A stretch of 34,794 bases of DNA from Cricetibacter osteomyelitidis (lineage in GTDB: Bacteria > Pseudomonadota > Gammaproteobacteria > Enterobacterales > Pasteurellaceae), in the NCBI RefSeq assembly GCF_004340985.1, contig NZ_SLYB01000026.1, positions 1 through 34,794 of the forward strand. The letters run 5' to 3'. The first letter of the stretch is position 1, and each line of letters begins with the position of its first letter. Below, piece by piece: positions 24,166-34,794 of the stretch. The notes under the pieces are model-generated. The model saw only the letters and a list, made by a program, of their open reading frames with translations. It was not told where the DNA came from and searched no databases. A program made the translations under genes and the position numbers.

Positions 24166-25200
24166 TTATGCTTTTTGTGATGCCACAGCCGCTTTATACT
24201 GTAATTTGTTTTGCATTTGGTCGATAATAACCGCAACAATAATCACAATACCTTTAATTACCATTTGCCAGAACTCACTTACGCCCATCATTACTAAGCC
24301 ATCAGCAAGAATACCGATAACGAATGCACCGATTAACGTTCCGGCGATTGTGCCGCGTCCACCTGCAAGGGATGTTCCCCCTAACACTACGGCAGCAATA
24401 GCATTCATTTCAAACGCATTACCAGTAGCCGGGTGGCTTGCCACTAATTGAGATGTCACCACAATCCCTGCTAATGCGGCACATAAACCTGAAATAACAT
24501 AAACCCAGATTTTAACGTTGTTGACTTTGATACCGGATAATTCGGCCGCTCTTTCGTTATCACCAATCGCATATACGTGACGACCGAAAGGTAATTTTTT
24601 AGCGGTATAAGCAATAGCGGCTGCAACAATAAACATCAACCAAATTGAATATGGAATACCAAATAAGCTGCCGGCACCGATTAATTCAAATCCGGTATTG
24701 CCTAATTGTGGATTTCCGGATAAACCGGGGAATGTTTCACCATTAGACGTTAACATCGCCGCACCACGAATAATGTACATTGTCCCTAGTGTGCAAATGA
24801 AAGGAGCCACATTATAGCGAGTGATAATTAATCCGTTGATCGCACCGATAGCACAACCTAGCAATAAGACGACTGGCACAACAACCCAGATGCTTGGGAA
24901 TATGGCGATACCAAACATCGGTAGCACAATCCCTTTTGAAATAAGATAACCTGCAACCATACCGCATAAACCGAGCGTTGCACCGATAGATAAATCGATA
25001 CCTGCGGTGATGATCACAAATGTGATCCCTAATGCCAATAATGCATTGATAGAGATATGTTTGATCATAATAATCACGCTGGATGGATTCAGAAAACCAT
25101 CAACTGTGATCGTAAAGAACGCTAAAATAACAAATAACGCAATAAACGTTCTGAGTTTTAAAATAAGTAACATCATATTGGATGAATTTGCTTTTGACAT
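24166..25200 (-). CDS. Ribose/apiose-type ABC importer permease
   Basis: This 344-residue CUT2-family permease has eight to ten hydrophobic helices, the motif LALGITFVIITAGIDLSIGATLGL, and the coupling segment VLGGTSLAGGRGTIAGTLIGA. It forms the membrane channel for the sugar delivered by the binding protein. The ATG at 25200 is chosen over that at 25212 because GAGGTG lies 7 bases before it. The gene begins 17 bases after the ATPase stop. It differs clearly from XylH, so this is a second pentose-type importer rather than a duplicate. Confidence 0.9.
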   Translation of the reverse strand: MSKANSSNMMLLILKLRTFIALFVILAFFTITVDGFLNPSSVIIMIKHISINALLALGITFVIITAGIDLSIGATLGLCGMVAGYLISKGIVLPMFGIAIFPSIWVVVPVVLLLGCAIGAINGLIITRYNVAPFICTLGTMYIIRGAAMLTSNGETFPGLSGNPQLGNTGFELIGAGSLFGIPYSIWLMFIVAAAIAYTAKKLPFGRHVYAIGDNERAAELSGIKVNNVKIWVYVISGLCAALAGIVVTSQLVASHPATGNAFEMNAIAAVVLGGTSLAGGRGTIAGTLIGAFVIGILADGLVMMGVSEFWQMVIKGIVIIVAVIIDQMQNKLQYKAAVASQKA

Positions 25201-25217
25201 AATGCACCTCATTAATC

Positions 25218-26756
25218 CTAATTATTGAAAACTGTATGGCATTCTTTAGAACTTGCTAAAACTAAGCCGGTTTCATCAGTTTCACGTCGTAATACATCCG
25301 CAGTGAGTATTCCGTTGGACATAACCAAAATTCTGTCAGAAACTGCCATAATTTCTTTTAAATCCGATGTGGAAAATAAAATACCAATACCTTCCTGAGA
25401 GAGTTTTACCATCATTTCAAATACATCTGCTTTCGCACCAATATCAATCCCGCGAGTTGGTTCATCCAATAGTAGTACTTTCGGTTCGGTCAATAATGAC
25501 CGTCCGATAACGACTTTTTGTTGATTACCACCACTCAGTGCTTGAATTTCTACTTCTGGAGAGGATACTTTTATTGAGAGTTCTTTGATTGTAGAATCAA
25601 TAGCCTGTTTTTCATCTTCATCGGAAATCACGACATTCTTTTTCAAACGTTTCCACAGGCTGGATACGGTTAAGTTATTACCTACTGAGCTTATAGGAAA
25701 AATGCCGGAACCTTTACGGTCTTCCGGTACTAAACCGATTCCCATTTTGATACGGTTAGTCGTAGAAATATTATTGTTGATAATCACTCCGTTAAGTGAA
25801 AAACGACCGGAATAGTTAACTTTACCTAACAGACATTCAAATAATTCTGTTCTACCGGCACCCATTAAACCGTATATCCCGACAATTTCACCGGCATGCA
25901 ATGAGAAAGAAACGTCATTGACAACAACGTTTTCAGACTCATTGATATAGGTAATGTGTTCTGCTTCGAGAATTTTCGGACCAAAAGTACGGTTTGATGG
26001 TAGGAAATCAGTAACGGGATCGCTGCCCAACATTTCACGCACAATCCAAGGTACATCAATATCTTTTACTGTTGCTTCCGATTGGAACTTACCGTCACGC
26101 AGGATCGTAATATAAGTACCGATTTCCATCAGTTCTTCCAAACGATGTGAAATATAAATAATTGAAACGCCTTGAGCCGTCAGTTCACGAATAACGTCGA
26201 ATAGAATTTGTACTTCAGTTTTACTGAGTGCGGAAGTCGGTTCATCTAAAATCAAAATATCGATTTTACTTGCTAATGCTTTAGCTATTTCAATCAACTG
26301 CTTTTGTCCTACTTTTAAGTTCGACACCGTTTCATTAGGATCAATATTTTGTTTTAAACGCTTTAATACTTCTGCGGTAAGTGCATATTGTGTTTTATTA
26401 TCAATTGGCGATAGCCCGGATTGAATCTCTCGACCTAAAAACACATTCTCCGCAACAGTTAAATTTTCGGATAAATTAAGTTCTTGGTGCACCATTCCAA
26501 TGCCGTGATCCGCTGCACTGCGTGTATTGGTAATCACTACTTCTTTATCATTAATATAAAGTTTGCCTTCGGTGGGTTGTTGTACACCGGCAAGAATTTT
26601 CATTAATGTTGATTTGCCGGCACCATTTTCCCCGATAATTACGTTAACTGCTCCGCGATAAACGTTATAGCTTACGTTATCGAGTGCTTTTGTGCCCGGA
26701 AATACCATAGAGATATTTTCGGCACGCATAATAATATCGTTGTTATTAATAGCCAT
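25218..26756 (-). CDS. Ribose/apiose-type ABC importer ATP-binding protein
   Basis: This 512-residue double ATPase of the RbsA/MglA type powers the importer. The N-terminal half has GENGAGKST, a VGQKQLIEIAKAL signature and ILILDEPTSAL. The C-terminal half has GLMGAGRTEL in place of Walker [11 protein letters not shown] and [13 protein letters not shown]. The start codon at 26756 is 5 bases after the lipoprotein stop with only a weak GAGAG site, so translation is probably coupled to that gene. Confidence 0.92.
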   Translation of the reverse strand: MAINNNDIIMRAENISMVFPGTKALDNVSYNVYRGAVNVIIGENGAGKSTLMKILAGVQQPTEGKLYINDKEVVITNTRSAADHGIGMVHQELNLSENLTVAENVFLGREIQSGLSPIDNKTQYALTAEVLKRLKQNIDPNETVSNLKVGQKQLIEIAKALASKIDILILDEPTSALSKTEVQILFDVIRELTAQGVSIIYISHRLEELMEIGTYITILRDGKFQSEATVKDIDVPWIVREMLGSDPVTDFLPSNRTFGPKILEAEHITYINESENVVVNDVSFSLHAGEIVGIYGLMGAGRTELFECLLGKVNYSGRFSLNGVIINNNISTTNRIKMGIGLVPEDRKGSGIFPISSVGNNLTVSSLWKRLKKNVVISDEDEKQAIDSTIKELSIKVSSPEVEIQALSGGNQQKVVIGRSLLTEPKVLLLDEPTRGIDIGAKADVFEMMVKLSQEGIGILFSTSDLKEIMAVSDRILVMSNGILTADVLRRETDETGLVLASSKECHTVFNN

Positions 26757-26761
26757 AGCGT

Positions 26762-27337
26762 TTATCTCTCAATGATTTCAAGTGGAACAGCATCTTGAAC
26801 TTGATTATTTTTAATCGTAAGTGCGGTCAGAATTTCCACATTTTTTCCAATCCAGTCATTATCCAATTTTGGCATACCTGCCACAGCCTTTTTACTTAAC
26901 TCTTTGGATAATTTGGCAAATTGAACTTGGTTTTTAAATTGATCAAAGCTGATCATTGATGAGGCGTCGCGAATTGCATTTCCGCGAAGAATTGAACCGT
27001 TTTGAATTAAAATAGTATTATTATCAACTTTAAGTTGGATGTTTTGTTTATCATCAATACTTTCAATTACACCGACTAAACGGACAAAATAGCTCTTATT
27101 ATTAGCTAAATTGGTAATTGAATCTGCAGCAGATGATTTTGCATCTTGTAGTATGTCATTCCAAATTTTCTCAGCTATATCTTTAGGTTCCATATTACTT
27201 AATGCGGCTGCTTCTGCTTCAGACATTGGGATAATCGGTTTGCCGTTACTGTCTAAATCGACAACTTCACAACCGGCGACAATAAACCCGACACTGATAA
27301 AGAGTAAATTTGTGCTCAAATTTTTCCAATTTAACAT
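26762..27337 (-). CDS. DUF2291-type periplasmic lipoprotein of a sugar ABC operon
   Basis: This 191-residue protein starts with a lipoprotein signal ending in IVAGC, so Cys23 should carry the lipid. The mature part contains SNGKPIIPMSEAEAAAL, an acidic helix, and a beta-rich part with RGNAIRDASSMISFDQFKNQVQFAKL. It matches the DUF2291 family, predicted lipoproteins encoded beside ribose-type ABC importers; their role is unknown, possibly docking or sugar capture at the membrane. It lies between the binding protein and the ATPase. An uptake signal lies inside at 26819-26827. Confidence 0.75.
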   Translation of the reverse strand: MLNWKNLSTNLLFISVGFIVAGCEVVDLDSNGKPIIPMSEAEAAALSNMEPKDIAEKIWNDILQDAKSSAADSITNLANNKSYFVRLVGVIESIDDKQNIQLKVDNNTILIQNGSILRGNAIRDASSMISFDQFKNQVQFAKLSKELSKKAVAGMPKLDNDWIGKNVEILTALTIKNNQVQDAVPLEIIER

Positions 27338-27359
27338 TTTTCACCCCCTGGTATTTCTT

Positions 27360-27395
27360 AATAAGGGTATTCCGGATTTAGGGAATACCCTTATT
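27360..27395 (-). other. Stem-loop between binding-protein and lipoprotein genes
   Basis: Arms 27360-27373 and 27382-27395 form a perfect 14-bp stem with an 8-nt loop, 12 bases after the binding-protein stop. There is no U-tract on the minus strand, so it more probably protects the abundant binding-protein mRNA or attenuates downstream transcription than ends it fully. Confidence 0.65.
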
Positions 27396-27407
27396 CCTTA
27401 ATTGGAA

Positions 27408-28456
<1,049 letters not shown>

Positions 28457-28484
28457 GAATTTTTAATTTATGAGTAGGCTTGTA

Positions 28485-29438
28485 TTATTTGATAAGTAAT
28501 TTTGCTGTGGATTTATCAATAATTAATACATCAACATATTGACCAATTAAAGCAGCTCTTATGGCATTTATTTTATCTCGACCACCGGCAAGCGCGACCA
28601 CTTTAGGGCATTTTCTGACAAGTTCTAACCCCATACCGATAATAGGATCTTCTTGTTCACTTAAAACAGGCTTGCCCTGCTGATTAAAATAGTGCAAACA
28701 AATATCACCCACGGCACCTTTTTCAGCAAGCAAATGTAACATATGTTTTTCGTAATAAAGCCCTGAGTTTTTTAATAACTCGGATGGTTCTAACATTCCA
28801 ATCCCTACGAGCGCAACATCAATTTTATCAAACATCTTTACTACGTTTGATACTTCGGTCATATTAAGTAGCTGCTGTTTATAATCAATGTTTCCGATAT
28901 CACTAATAAAACTTTGTGATGGTAATAAATATGAAGGGCAATTCAGTTTTTTAGCTAATTCATAGGTAAGAAAATTAGCTTGCACATTACCATTAACTCC
29001 CACACCGCCTAACAACTGAACCACACCTTTTGCTTTAGTATGCAGCGGTGGCATATGATCTACCATTCGTTGAATCGTTCCGCTCCAAGCAGATATGCCA
29101 ATCAGCTCATCAGCCTGCAGGGTGACTTGTAAATAATAGGCGGCGGCGGCACCAATAGCTGTTTTTAGTTGATGTTCATCTTTATCATCAATATCAACAA
29201 CAATTGCTTGATTAATTCCAAATTTTTGTTGAATTTTTTTCTCAAGATCTAAAAAAATACCTGCCGGTGGGATGATATTAATGCGTACTATACCTTCTGC
29301 TAAACATTTGGTGAGAGAACGAGAGACGAAAGATTGAGAAAGATTTAATCGTTTAGCAATTTCAGACTGTTTTAAATTATCGGTGTAATACAATGTGGCG
29401 ATTTTTGCTAATAACCGTTTTTCATTAGTAAAAGACAT
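28485..29438 (-). CDS. SorC/DeoR-type sugar-responsive transcriptional regulator
   Basis: This 317-residue protein has an N-terminal helix-turn-helix (about 18-50: LKQSEIAKRLNLSQSFVSRSL) and a SorC-type sugar-phosphate-binding domain (about 55-317) with GISAWSGTIQRMVDHMP, VVQLLGGVG, DVALVGIGM and VVALAGGRDKINAIRAAL. Members sense phosphorylated sugars. It lies directly upstream of, and on the same strand as, the binding-protein gene, 138 bp apart, so it is the likely local regulator. The ATG at 29438 follows only weak ribosome-site sequence (AGAAGT). Confidence 0.88.
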   Translation of the reverse strand: MSFTNEKRLLAKIATLYYTDNLKQSEIAKRLNLSQSFVSRSLTKCLAEGIVRINIIPPAGIFLDLEKKIQQKFGINQAIVVDIDDKDEHQLKTAIGAAAAYYLQVTLQADELIGISAWSGTIQRMVDHMPPLHTKAKGVVQLLGGVGVNGNVQANFLTYELAKKLNCPSYLLPSQSFISDIGNIDYKQQLLNMTEVSNVVKMFDKIDVALVGIGMLEPSELLKNSGLYYEKHMLHLLAEKGAVGDICLHYFNQQGKPVLSEQEDPIIGMGLELVRKCPKVVALAGGRDKINAIRAALIGQYVDVLIIDKSTAKLLIK

Positions 29439-29517
29439 TATACTTCTCTATTGAATTGATGATAGATGTGCTCCTTAGTCTAACAAGTTTTTTTTTTCAA
29501 TAAAAGGATGATTGAAA

Positions 29518-29546
29518 TAAAAAATGCGGTTAATTTAACCGCACTT
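29518..29546 (-). terminator. Terminator of ribB with an uptake signal
   Basis: TGCGGTTAA (29525-29533) and TTAACCGCA (29535-29543) form a short-looped stem. On the minus strand it is followed by TTTTTTATTT, a good U-tract, 19 bases after the ribB stop. A perfect uptake signal, ACCGCACTT, occupies 29538-29546. Confidence 0.8.
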
Positions 29547-29561
29547 TCATATTATTTATAG

Positions 29562-30206
29562 TTACACATTATACTTTTGACGATAAGTAATCATATCTTC
29601 AATGGTTACTAATGCATAGCCTTTTTCTTTTACGAATTTGACTAACTCCGGCGTTCTGGACATTGTGCCGTCATCATTTGTTAATTCACAAATAACGCCG
29701 GCTGGTTTGTATCCGGATAAACGGGCAAGATCCACCGCGGCTTCAGTATGACCGTTACGTTCAAGAACACCATTTTTAGCCGCTCTTAATGGAAACACAT
29801 GCCCCGGTCTATGCAAATCACTTGGTTTCGCACCATCTTTAATCGCTGCTTTGATTGTTGTTACACGATCTGCTGCGGAGACACCGGTGGATACGCCTTC
29901 TGCCGCCTCAATGGTAACGGTGAATGCCGTTTTATTAACACTGGTATTGTCTTGCACCATGGGCGGCAAATCAAGTTGTTTGCACAGTTCGTCTGTAATA
30001 CATAAACACACAATGCCGCTGCCGTGGCGAATTAATACCGCCATTTGTTTCGGTGTAATGGTCTCTGCCGGGAAAATTAAATCTCCTTCGTTTTCGCGAT
30101 TTTCGTCATCGAGCACCAAGACACCATTGCCTTGTTTGAAGGTTTCAATAGCTTTTTGTACACGTTGTTCCGGTGTACCGAATTCGGAAAGTAGTGACTG
30201 ATTCAT
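29562..30206 (-). CDS. ribB: 3,4-dihydroxy-2-butanone-4-phosphate synthase
   Basis: RibB converts ribulose 5-phosphate to 3,4-dihydroxy-2-butanone 4-phosphate plus formate, giving the four-carbon part of riboflavin. The 214-residue chain is the stand-alone form, without a GTP cyclohydrolase II domain. The metal-binding loop [11 protein letters not shown] (about 33-43) and the GHVFPLRA and [12 protein letters not shown] segments with active-site His residues are intact. AAGGAAA precedes the ATG. An FMN riboswitch in the leader controls it, and its substrate comes from the pentose-phosphate pool fed by the neighbouring sugar genes. Confidence 0.96.
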   Translation of the reverse strand: MNQSLLSEFGTPEQRVQKAIETFKQGNGVLVLDDENRENEGDLIFPAETITPKQMAVLIRHGSGIVCLCITDELCKQLDLPPMVQDNTSVNKTAFTVTIEAAEGVSTGVSAADRVTTIKAAIKDGAKPSDLHRPGHVFPLRAAKNGVLERNGHTEAAVDLARLSGYKPAGVICELTNDDGTMSRTPELVKFVKEKGYALVTIEDMITYRQKYNV

Positions 30207-30286
30207 TTTAAATTTCCTTTATATAGTGATTGTTGAATTTAATGAATCAGGGGTGATGGAAGGGTTATTTAGCGATAACAACAAAG

Positions 30287-30308
30287 CAGGTTTTGCAAAC
30301 AAAACCTG
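30287..30308 (-). terminator. Riboswitch-associated terminator hairpin
   Basis: CAGGTTTTG (30287-30295) and CAAAACCTG (30300-30308) form a 9-bp perfect stem with a 4-nt loop. On the minus strand it follows the FMN aptamer and is succeeded by CTTTGTTGTT, an imperfect U-tract. It is the likely expression platform that ends transcription when FMN is bound. Confidence 0.65.
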
Positions 30309-30311
30309 TTT

Positions 30312-30463
30312 TCTTCTCTTTCATCCAGACTGTAACTGTCGGCTTTGGATTTTCACCAAATCTGCTTGTCATTAACCGTCACTTTATGATGTGGTTAACC
30401 GCTCGTGGGCTTATGCATGATGCACTTACCACCGGTAGGGGATTTCACCCTGCCCTGAGAATG
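30312..30463 (-). ncRNA. FMN riboswitch (RFN element)
   Basis: On the minus strand the region starts with ATTCTCAGGGCAGGGTG, then AATCCCCTACCGGTGGTA, AAGCCCACGAGCG, a variable stem, GATTTGGTGAAAATCCAAAGCCGACAG and ends near CAGTCTGGATG, the conserved parts of the RFN aptamer in order. It binds flavin mononucleotide and represses the downstream riboflavin gene ribB, which starts 106 bases further on. Confidence 0.95.
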
Positions 30464-30624
30464 TTTGTGTAGTATAATTCAAAAGAGCGGAAAATAAAAA
30501 GGTTTTTCTTTGTTTGTTGTGCAGATTATTTTACAATGTGATTTATGTAATATGATTATGCTTTATTATATTAAAATTACACGAATCATATGACAAAATA
30601 GTATCATTTTTGACCGCACTTTGA

Positions 30625-31887
<1,263 letters not shown>

Positions 31888-31893
31888 GATTAT

Positions 31894-32586
31894 ATGATTT
31901 TATTTGCAGGCGACCCGCACGGCAGTTATGAGCATTTGTACCCTTTTATTGAAGGGAAAGAGAATCTTGCATTGGTGATTTTGGGGGATTTACAGCTAAC
32001 GACAGCGGATGAATTGGACAAATTGGCTCGTCATTGTGAGCTGTGGTTTATTCACGGTAATCATGACAGTAAAACCGTGCAGGCTTTTCAATCAATTTGG
32101 GGAACACAATGGCGTGAGCGTAATTTGCATGGGCGAGTGGTGGAGATTCAAGGAAAACGGATTGCCGGATTAGGCGGTGTATTCCGCGGACAAATTTGGA
32201 TGCCGCCGAATAAACCGATGTTTTTTGATCCCATTCATTTTTGCCAATATTGTCCGCAAGAACGAATCTGGAACGGCGGCGTGCCTTTGCGTCATCGCAC
32301 TTCCATTTTTCCATCGGATTTTGAAGCATTGGAAAATCAACAAGCCGATGTGCTTATTTGTCATGAAGCACCAAAACCGCATCCTTCCGGTTTTAAAGTG
32401 ATTAATGAGCTGGCGGATAAACTGGCGGTGAAGCAAATTTATCACGGTCATCATCATGATAATTTTAGTTATCAGGGAATGTTGGGTAAATTTAATTATC
32501 AAATTATTAATGTAGGATTTCGTAGTATTTGTAATGAAGCGGGGGAATACTTACGTATCGGTATTGATGATCGGCATTTGAAGTGA
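31894..32586 (+). CDS. Calcineurin-like metallophosphoesterase
   Basis: This 230-residue cytoplasmic protein has the metallophosphoesterase metal motifs in order: GDPHG (10-ish), GDLQ (about 32), GNHD (about 56), a His in ICHEAP (about 155) and GHHHD (about 188). These hold two metal ions and hydrolyse phosphomono- or diesters. No signal peptide is present. It starts 6 bases after nadR, so it is probably co-transcribed. The partner suggests a nucleotide-type substrate, but none can be named. Confidence 0.85.
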   Translation: MILFAGDPHGSYEHLYPFIEGKENLALVILGDLQLTTADELDKLARHCELWFIHGNHDSKTVQAFQSIWGTQWRERNLHGRVVEIQGKRIAGLGGVFRGQIWMPPNKPMFFDPIHFCQYCPQERIWNGGVPLRHRTSIFPSDFEALENQQADVLICHEAPKPHPSGFKVINELADKLAVKQIYHGHHHDNFSYQGMLGKFNYQIINVGFRSICNEAGEYLRIGIDDRHLK

Positions 32587-32597
32587 TAGATATAAAG

Positions 32598-32646
32598 AGA
32601 AGTGCGGTAGAAAATTTTGAAATTTCCTACCGCACTTTAGTTTTTA
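32598..32646. terminator. Bidirectional terminator from paired uptake signals
   Basis: AAGTGCGGTAG (32600-32610) and CTACCGCACTT (32627-32637) form an 11-bp stem, with complementary A/T sequence in the loop and TTTAG-TTTTT after it on the plus strand. It lies between the convergent ends of the metallophosphoesterase gene and tonB. Confidence 0.8.
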
Positions 32647-32648
32647 AC

Positions 32649-33446
32649 TTATTGTAAAGTAAAACGAATCGGTACGCTTAACCCTGCCGGAACAGCCGCT
32701 GGTCGAGGGCCGATGGAATTTGCGTTCAACACCGCATCCAAGGCCGATTTATCCAAATCGTCATGTCCGGAAGATTTGGTCACGCGTGCATTGCTTAAAG
32801 AACCATCGTTATTAATAGTGAAACTCACGGTTACAATACCTTGTTTACGCATCATTTTAGCACGTTGGGAATAACGTTTATTTCGTTCGATTTCACGGCG
32901 AAGTTTACTTTTATAAGCTGCCGCCTCAGAACTGTTAGAACCACTGCCCGATAAATTGGTATTATTACTATTCGCCGCACCGATACTGCTCGCTGTGGAA
33001 TTCACATTCGAATTTCCAGCGATTTCACGATCGCCAAGTTGCGCTTGCGGATTTTGTACGCTTGCTTTTACTTTTGCAGTAACAGGTTCTTTAGGTTTAT
33101 CCTTTGGCTTCTCTTTTGGTTTATCCTTAGGCTTTTCCTTCGGTTTTTCTTTTTTCTTCTCCGGCTCCTTCGGTTTTTCCGGTTTCGGCTTAATGGTCGG
33201 ATCGGCAACTACTTCTTCTTTCGGTTCTTCAGGCTGTTTGATTTCAGGTTCCGGTTCCGGTTCTGCCTCCGCCACACGCATTGCCATGATCATTTCCATG
33301 GAGATATTCGTATCCACTACATCGGCATCAATGCCATTTGCACTGTCATCTTTTTTAGTGATAGCAAAGAAAATGACGACAAGAAGCCCTAAGTGAATCG
33401 CAAGAGAAACAAGAAAACCAATTCCCGACTCTTTACGAAATTGCAT
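32649..33446 (-). CDS. tonB: Energy-transducing protein TonB
   Basis: TonB links the inner-membrane proton motor ExbBD to outer-membrane receptors for iron, haem and similar nutrients. The 265 residues have an N-terminal membrane anchor (about 10-30, IGFLVSLAIHLGLLVVIFF) with the conserved Ser and His (SLAIH), a long Pro/Glu/Lys spacer across the periplasm (about 60-130, repeated KPKEKPKDKP), a Ser/Asn-rich linker, and the C-terminal TonB domain (about 185-265; VTVSFTINNDGSLSNARV, SSGHDDLDKSALDAV). The ATG is 1 base after the exbD stop. Confidence 0.95.
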   Translation of the reverse strand: MQFRKESGIGFLVSLAIHLGLLVVIFFAITKKDDSANGIDADVVDTNISMEMIMAMRVAEAEPEPEPEIKQPEEPKEEVVADPTIKPKPEKPKEPEKKKEKPKEKPKDKPKEKPKDKPKEPVTAKVKASVQNPQAQLGDREIAGNSNVNSTASSIGAANSNNTNLSGSGSNSSEAAAYKSKLRREIERNKRYSQRAKMMRKQGIVTVSFTINNDGSLSNARVTKSSGHDDLDKSALDAVLNANSIGPRPAAVPAGLSVPIRFTLQ

Positions 33447-33447
33447 A

Positions 33448-33837
33448 TTATTTTCCTTTCTCTTTCATTGTCACAATGGCAACATTTTTAATTTCATTTT
33501 TTGCCATCAGATCCGTTAAGGTGACGAAATCTTGGAAAGATGCTTTTGCATCTACTTTTAGCGTCACCTTTTGTTCTTTGTCCCAAGTCGCAATTTCTTG
33601 TTCTAACGCCGCTTGTTGAATCGGTTTATCATTAAAATACAGTTCGCCGTTTTCAGTCACTGTCAATAATTTTGCCAATTCATCGGATTTAAATGCTACT
33701 GTGGAACTGGCTTTCGGTACATTCACTTGAATTTTACCTTGTGAAATAAAAGAAGCGGTAATTAACACGACGGCTAATAAGACCAACATAATGTCAATAA
33801 AAGGAATGATATTAATCTCATCAAATTTCTTTGCCAT
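33448..33837 (-). CDS. exbD: TonB-system biopolymer transport protein ExbD
   Basis: ExbD is a 129-residue single-pass inner-membrane protein forming the axle of the ExbBD proton channel. The N-terminal helix (about 9-31) contains the functional Asp in [12 protein letters not shown], and the rest is the periplasmic domain. It follows exbB by 15 bp and precedes tonB by 1 bp. Confidence 0.95.
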   Translation of the reverse strand: MAKKFDEINIIPFIDIMLVLLAVVLITASFISQGKIQVNVPKASSTVAFKSDELAKLLTVTENGELYFNDKPIQQAALEQEIATWDKEQKVTLKVDAKASFQDFVTLTDLMAKNEIKNVAIVTMKEKGK

Positions 33838-33852
33838 GATATATTCCCTTTA

Positions 33853-34323
33853 CTATTGTTCGCTTGCTTTTTGTTCGTGTAATACTTTCCATTTTAAGCG
33901 TAACACTTCCACTTTACGACCTAAAGCGTTATAGAAAATCATTGATGGAATCGCCACCAAAATACCTAATGCCGTCGCTTTTAATGCTAAAGATAAATGA
34001 ACCATAATTGAAGCGGCATCAATATCGCCACCGGAACTACCTAATTGATAAAAAGTCAATAAAATACCGATAACGGTTCCCAATAATCCTACATAAGGTG
34101 CATTGGCACCAATAGTAGAAATAATAGTCAAATGACGATTGGTATCAATATCAAGAGCATGAATCGTTGAATATTGATTCACTTTTACGCGACTTAAAAA
34201 GATAACGCGTTCGATCACCATCCATAACATAATGAAGCTCATTAAAGCCAGAATGCCGATAATAATATAATCACTATATTGTTGTAAGAAGTTAAAAAGA
34301 CGGTTAGTTGTTGCTGAGTTCAT
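33853..34323 (-). CDS. exbB: TonB-system proton channel protein ExbB
   Basis: ExbB is the polytopic ring subunit of the proton-driven motor that energises TonB. From the chosen ATG it has 156 residues, near the ~150 of the short Pasteurellaceae ExbB. Three hydrophobic segments are visible: about 18-40, a pair at about 70-95 ([20 protein letters not shown], the family hallmark) and 110-135 ([22 protein letters not shown]). An in-frame ATG 4 codons earlier (34335) is also possible; neither has a strong ribosome site. The leader has paired uptake signals just upstream. Confidence 0.93.
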   Translation of the reverse strand: MNSATTNRLFNFLQQYSDYIIIGILALMSFIMLWMVIERVIFLSRVKVNQYSTIHALDIDTNRHLTIISTIGANAPYVGLLGTVIGILLTFYQLGSSGGDIDAASIMVHLSLALKATALGILVAIPSMIFYNALGRKVEVLRLKWKVLHEQKASEQ

Positions 34324-34357
34324 AAATATACCCATATCTTAAATAAATGACTAAATA

Positions 34358-34384
34358 AAAGTGCGGTAGATTTTACCGCACTTT
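34358..34384. repeat. Inverted pair of uptake signals upstream of exbB
   Basis: AAAGTGCGGTA (34358-34368) and TACCGCACTTT (34374-34384) form an 11-bp stem with a 5-nt loop. No gene ends here on either strand inside the window, so it is mainly an uptake site and a barrier between the exb operon and the region to the right. Positions 34385-34600 hold no gene and appear only A/T-rich. Confidence 0.7.
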
Positions 34385-34602
34385 CGGCTTCTAATTGAGA
34401 ATTAGTTTCAATTGCATATTCTAACAAATTTCATTTTTAGGGTAAATAATTATTAATCAGTCACGGACAAATGAGAGATTTAAGATAAGAGTTATTTAAG
34501 GTTATTAAAGAAAATCAATAGTCTATCTTTATTTAAAAAAATTATTAAGGATGATTTTTGAACGGTTGAGCATAAAATTTACGGATTTTTACAAAAAAAC
34601 AC

Positions 34603-34630
34603 TTGCAAAGAATTTTCAAATCCCTATAAT
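34603..34630 (+). promoter_or_regulatory. Ribosomal RNA operon promoter
   Basis: TTGCAA (34603-34608) and TATAAT (34625-34630) with 16-bp spacing, an A/T-rich upstream part (UP-element-like) and the sequence ACGCTCC after the -10 fit a strong rrn promoter. It drives the leader that follows. An earlier P1-like promoter may exist in the A/T-rich stretch before it but is not clear. Confidence 0.75.
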
Positions 34631-34639
34631 ACGCTCCAC

Positions 34640-34794
34640 ACAACGACGCGACGTTGTAAAAGATTTAAAAATACGCCTCGCGTCGTTCTTTTTTGCTCCT
34701 TAACAATATAATCAGACAATCTGTGTGGGCACTTGTAGATGGATTTTGAAAAACTATTTTAAATTTTGAAGTCTTAATAAGTGTCAACTTGAAA
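34640..34794 (+). other. rRNA operon leader with boxB-like hairpin and boxA
   Basis: AACGACGCG (34642-34650) and CGCGTCGTT (34679-34687) form a 9-bp stem in the place of boxB, followed by TGCTCCTTAACAA (34694-34706), a one-base variant of the rrn boxA antitermination signal, and by the leader string CAGACAATCTGTGTGGGCAC, as in enterobacterial 16S leaders. An alternative stem ACAACG/CGTTGT (34640-34657) overlaps the first. The mature 16S gene starts beyond the window edge. Confidence 0.85.

Noticed and set aside
32956-33396. Plus-strand open frames opposite tonB rich in Phe/Gly/Ser
   Set aside because: They are the complement of the Pro/Glu/Lys-rich TonB spacer; the TonB domains at both ends prove the minus-strand reading.
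34385-34600. Possible additional rrn P1 promoter
   Set aside because: Several weak -35/-10-like strings occur in A/T-rich sequence, but none has proper spacing and context to support a call.

Overview
The window looks like a chromosome segment from a Pasteurellaceae bacterium of the Haemophilus/Pasteurella/Actinobacillus succinogenes side of the family. It has at least 18 perfect copies of the 9-base DNA uptake signal AAGTGCGGT (either strand), many paired as inverted repeats between genes. Gene content also fits: NadR, exbB-exbD-tonB, an FMN riboswitch ahead of ribB, and xyl genes. The species cannot be fixed from the sequence alone.

Layout. (1) 1-4.5 kb: the end of an IS481-like transposase, a DUF2827 putative glycosyltransferase, and an 899-residue trimeric autotransporter adhesin with two 42-bp repeat arrays. 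This stretch has no perfect uptake signal and looks accessory. (2) 4.5-7.4 kb: xylA-xylB on the minus strand. (3) 7.6-10.3 kb: a MalY/PatB-like PLP enzyme and an NhaC-type antiporter, divergent from xylA. (4) 10.3-13.6 kb: a minus-strand lipid-type cassette resembling E. coli ynbA/ynbC/ynbD but lacking ynbB and the PAP2 part of ynbD. (5) 13.95-19.0 kb: xylF-xylG-xylH and xylR. (6) 19.4-29.4 kb: a minus-strand operon best read as D-apiose uptake and catabolism: SorC-type regulator, binding protein, DUF2291 lipoprotein, ABC ATPase, permease, split transketolase, FGGY kinase and fucose-isomerase-like enzyme. (7) 29.5-32.6 kb: ribB with FMN riboswitch, nadR and a metallophosphoesterase. (8) 32.6-34.3 kb: exbB-exbD-tonB. 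(9) 34.6-34.8 kb: promoter and boxB/boxA leader of a ribosomal RNA operon whose 16S gene starts beyond the window.

How the genes fit together. Regions 2, 5 and 6 make a branched-/plant-pentose locus. Xylose enters through XylFGH and becomes xylulose 5-phosphate through XylA and XylB. Apiose is proposed to enter through the second ABC transporter, be isomerised to apulose, phosphorylated, and split by the two-subunit transketolase into pentose-phosphate intermediates.

The most notable structural observation is that a 71-bp module (a CRP site flanked by outward-facing XylR-like direct repeats) occurs twice in the same orientation, upstream of xylA and upstream of xylF, with 64/71 identity. The two copies bracket about 6.2 kb of apparently unrelated genes (malY-like, nhaC, ynb-like cassette). 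This suggests an ancestral xylA/xylF divergent control region was duplicated and the halves separated by cargo.
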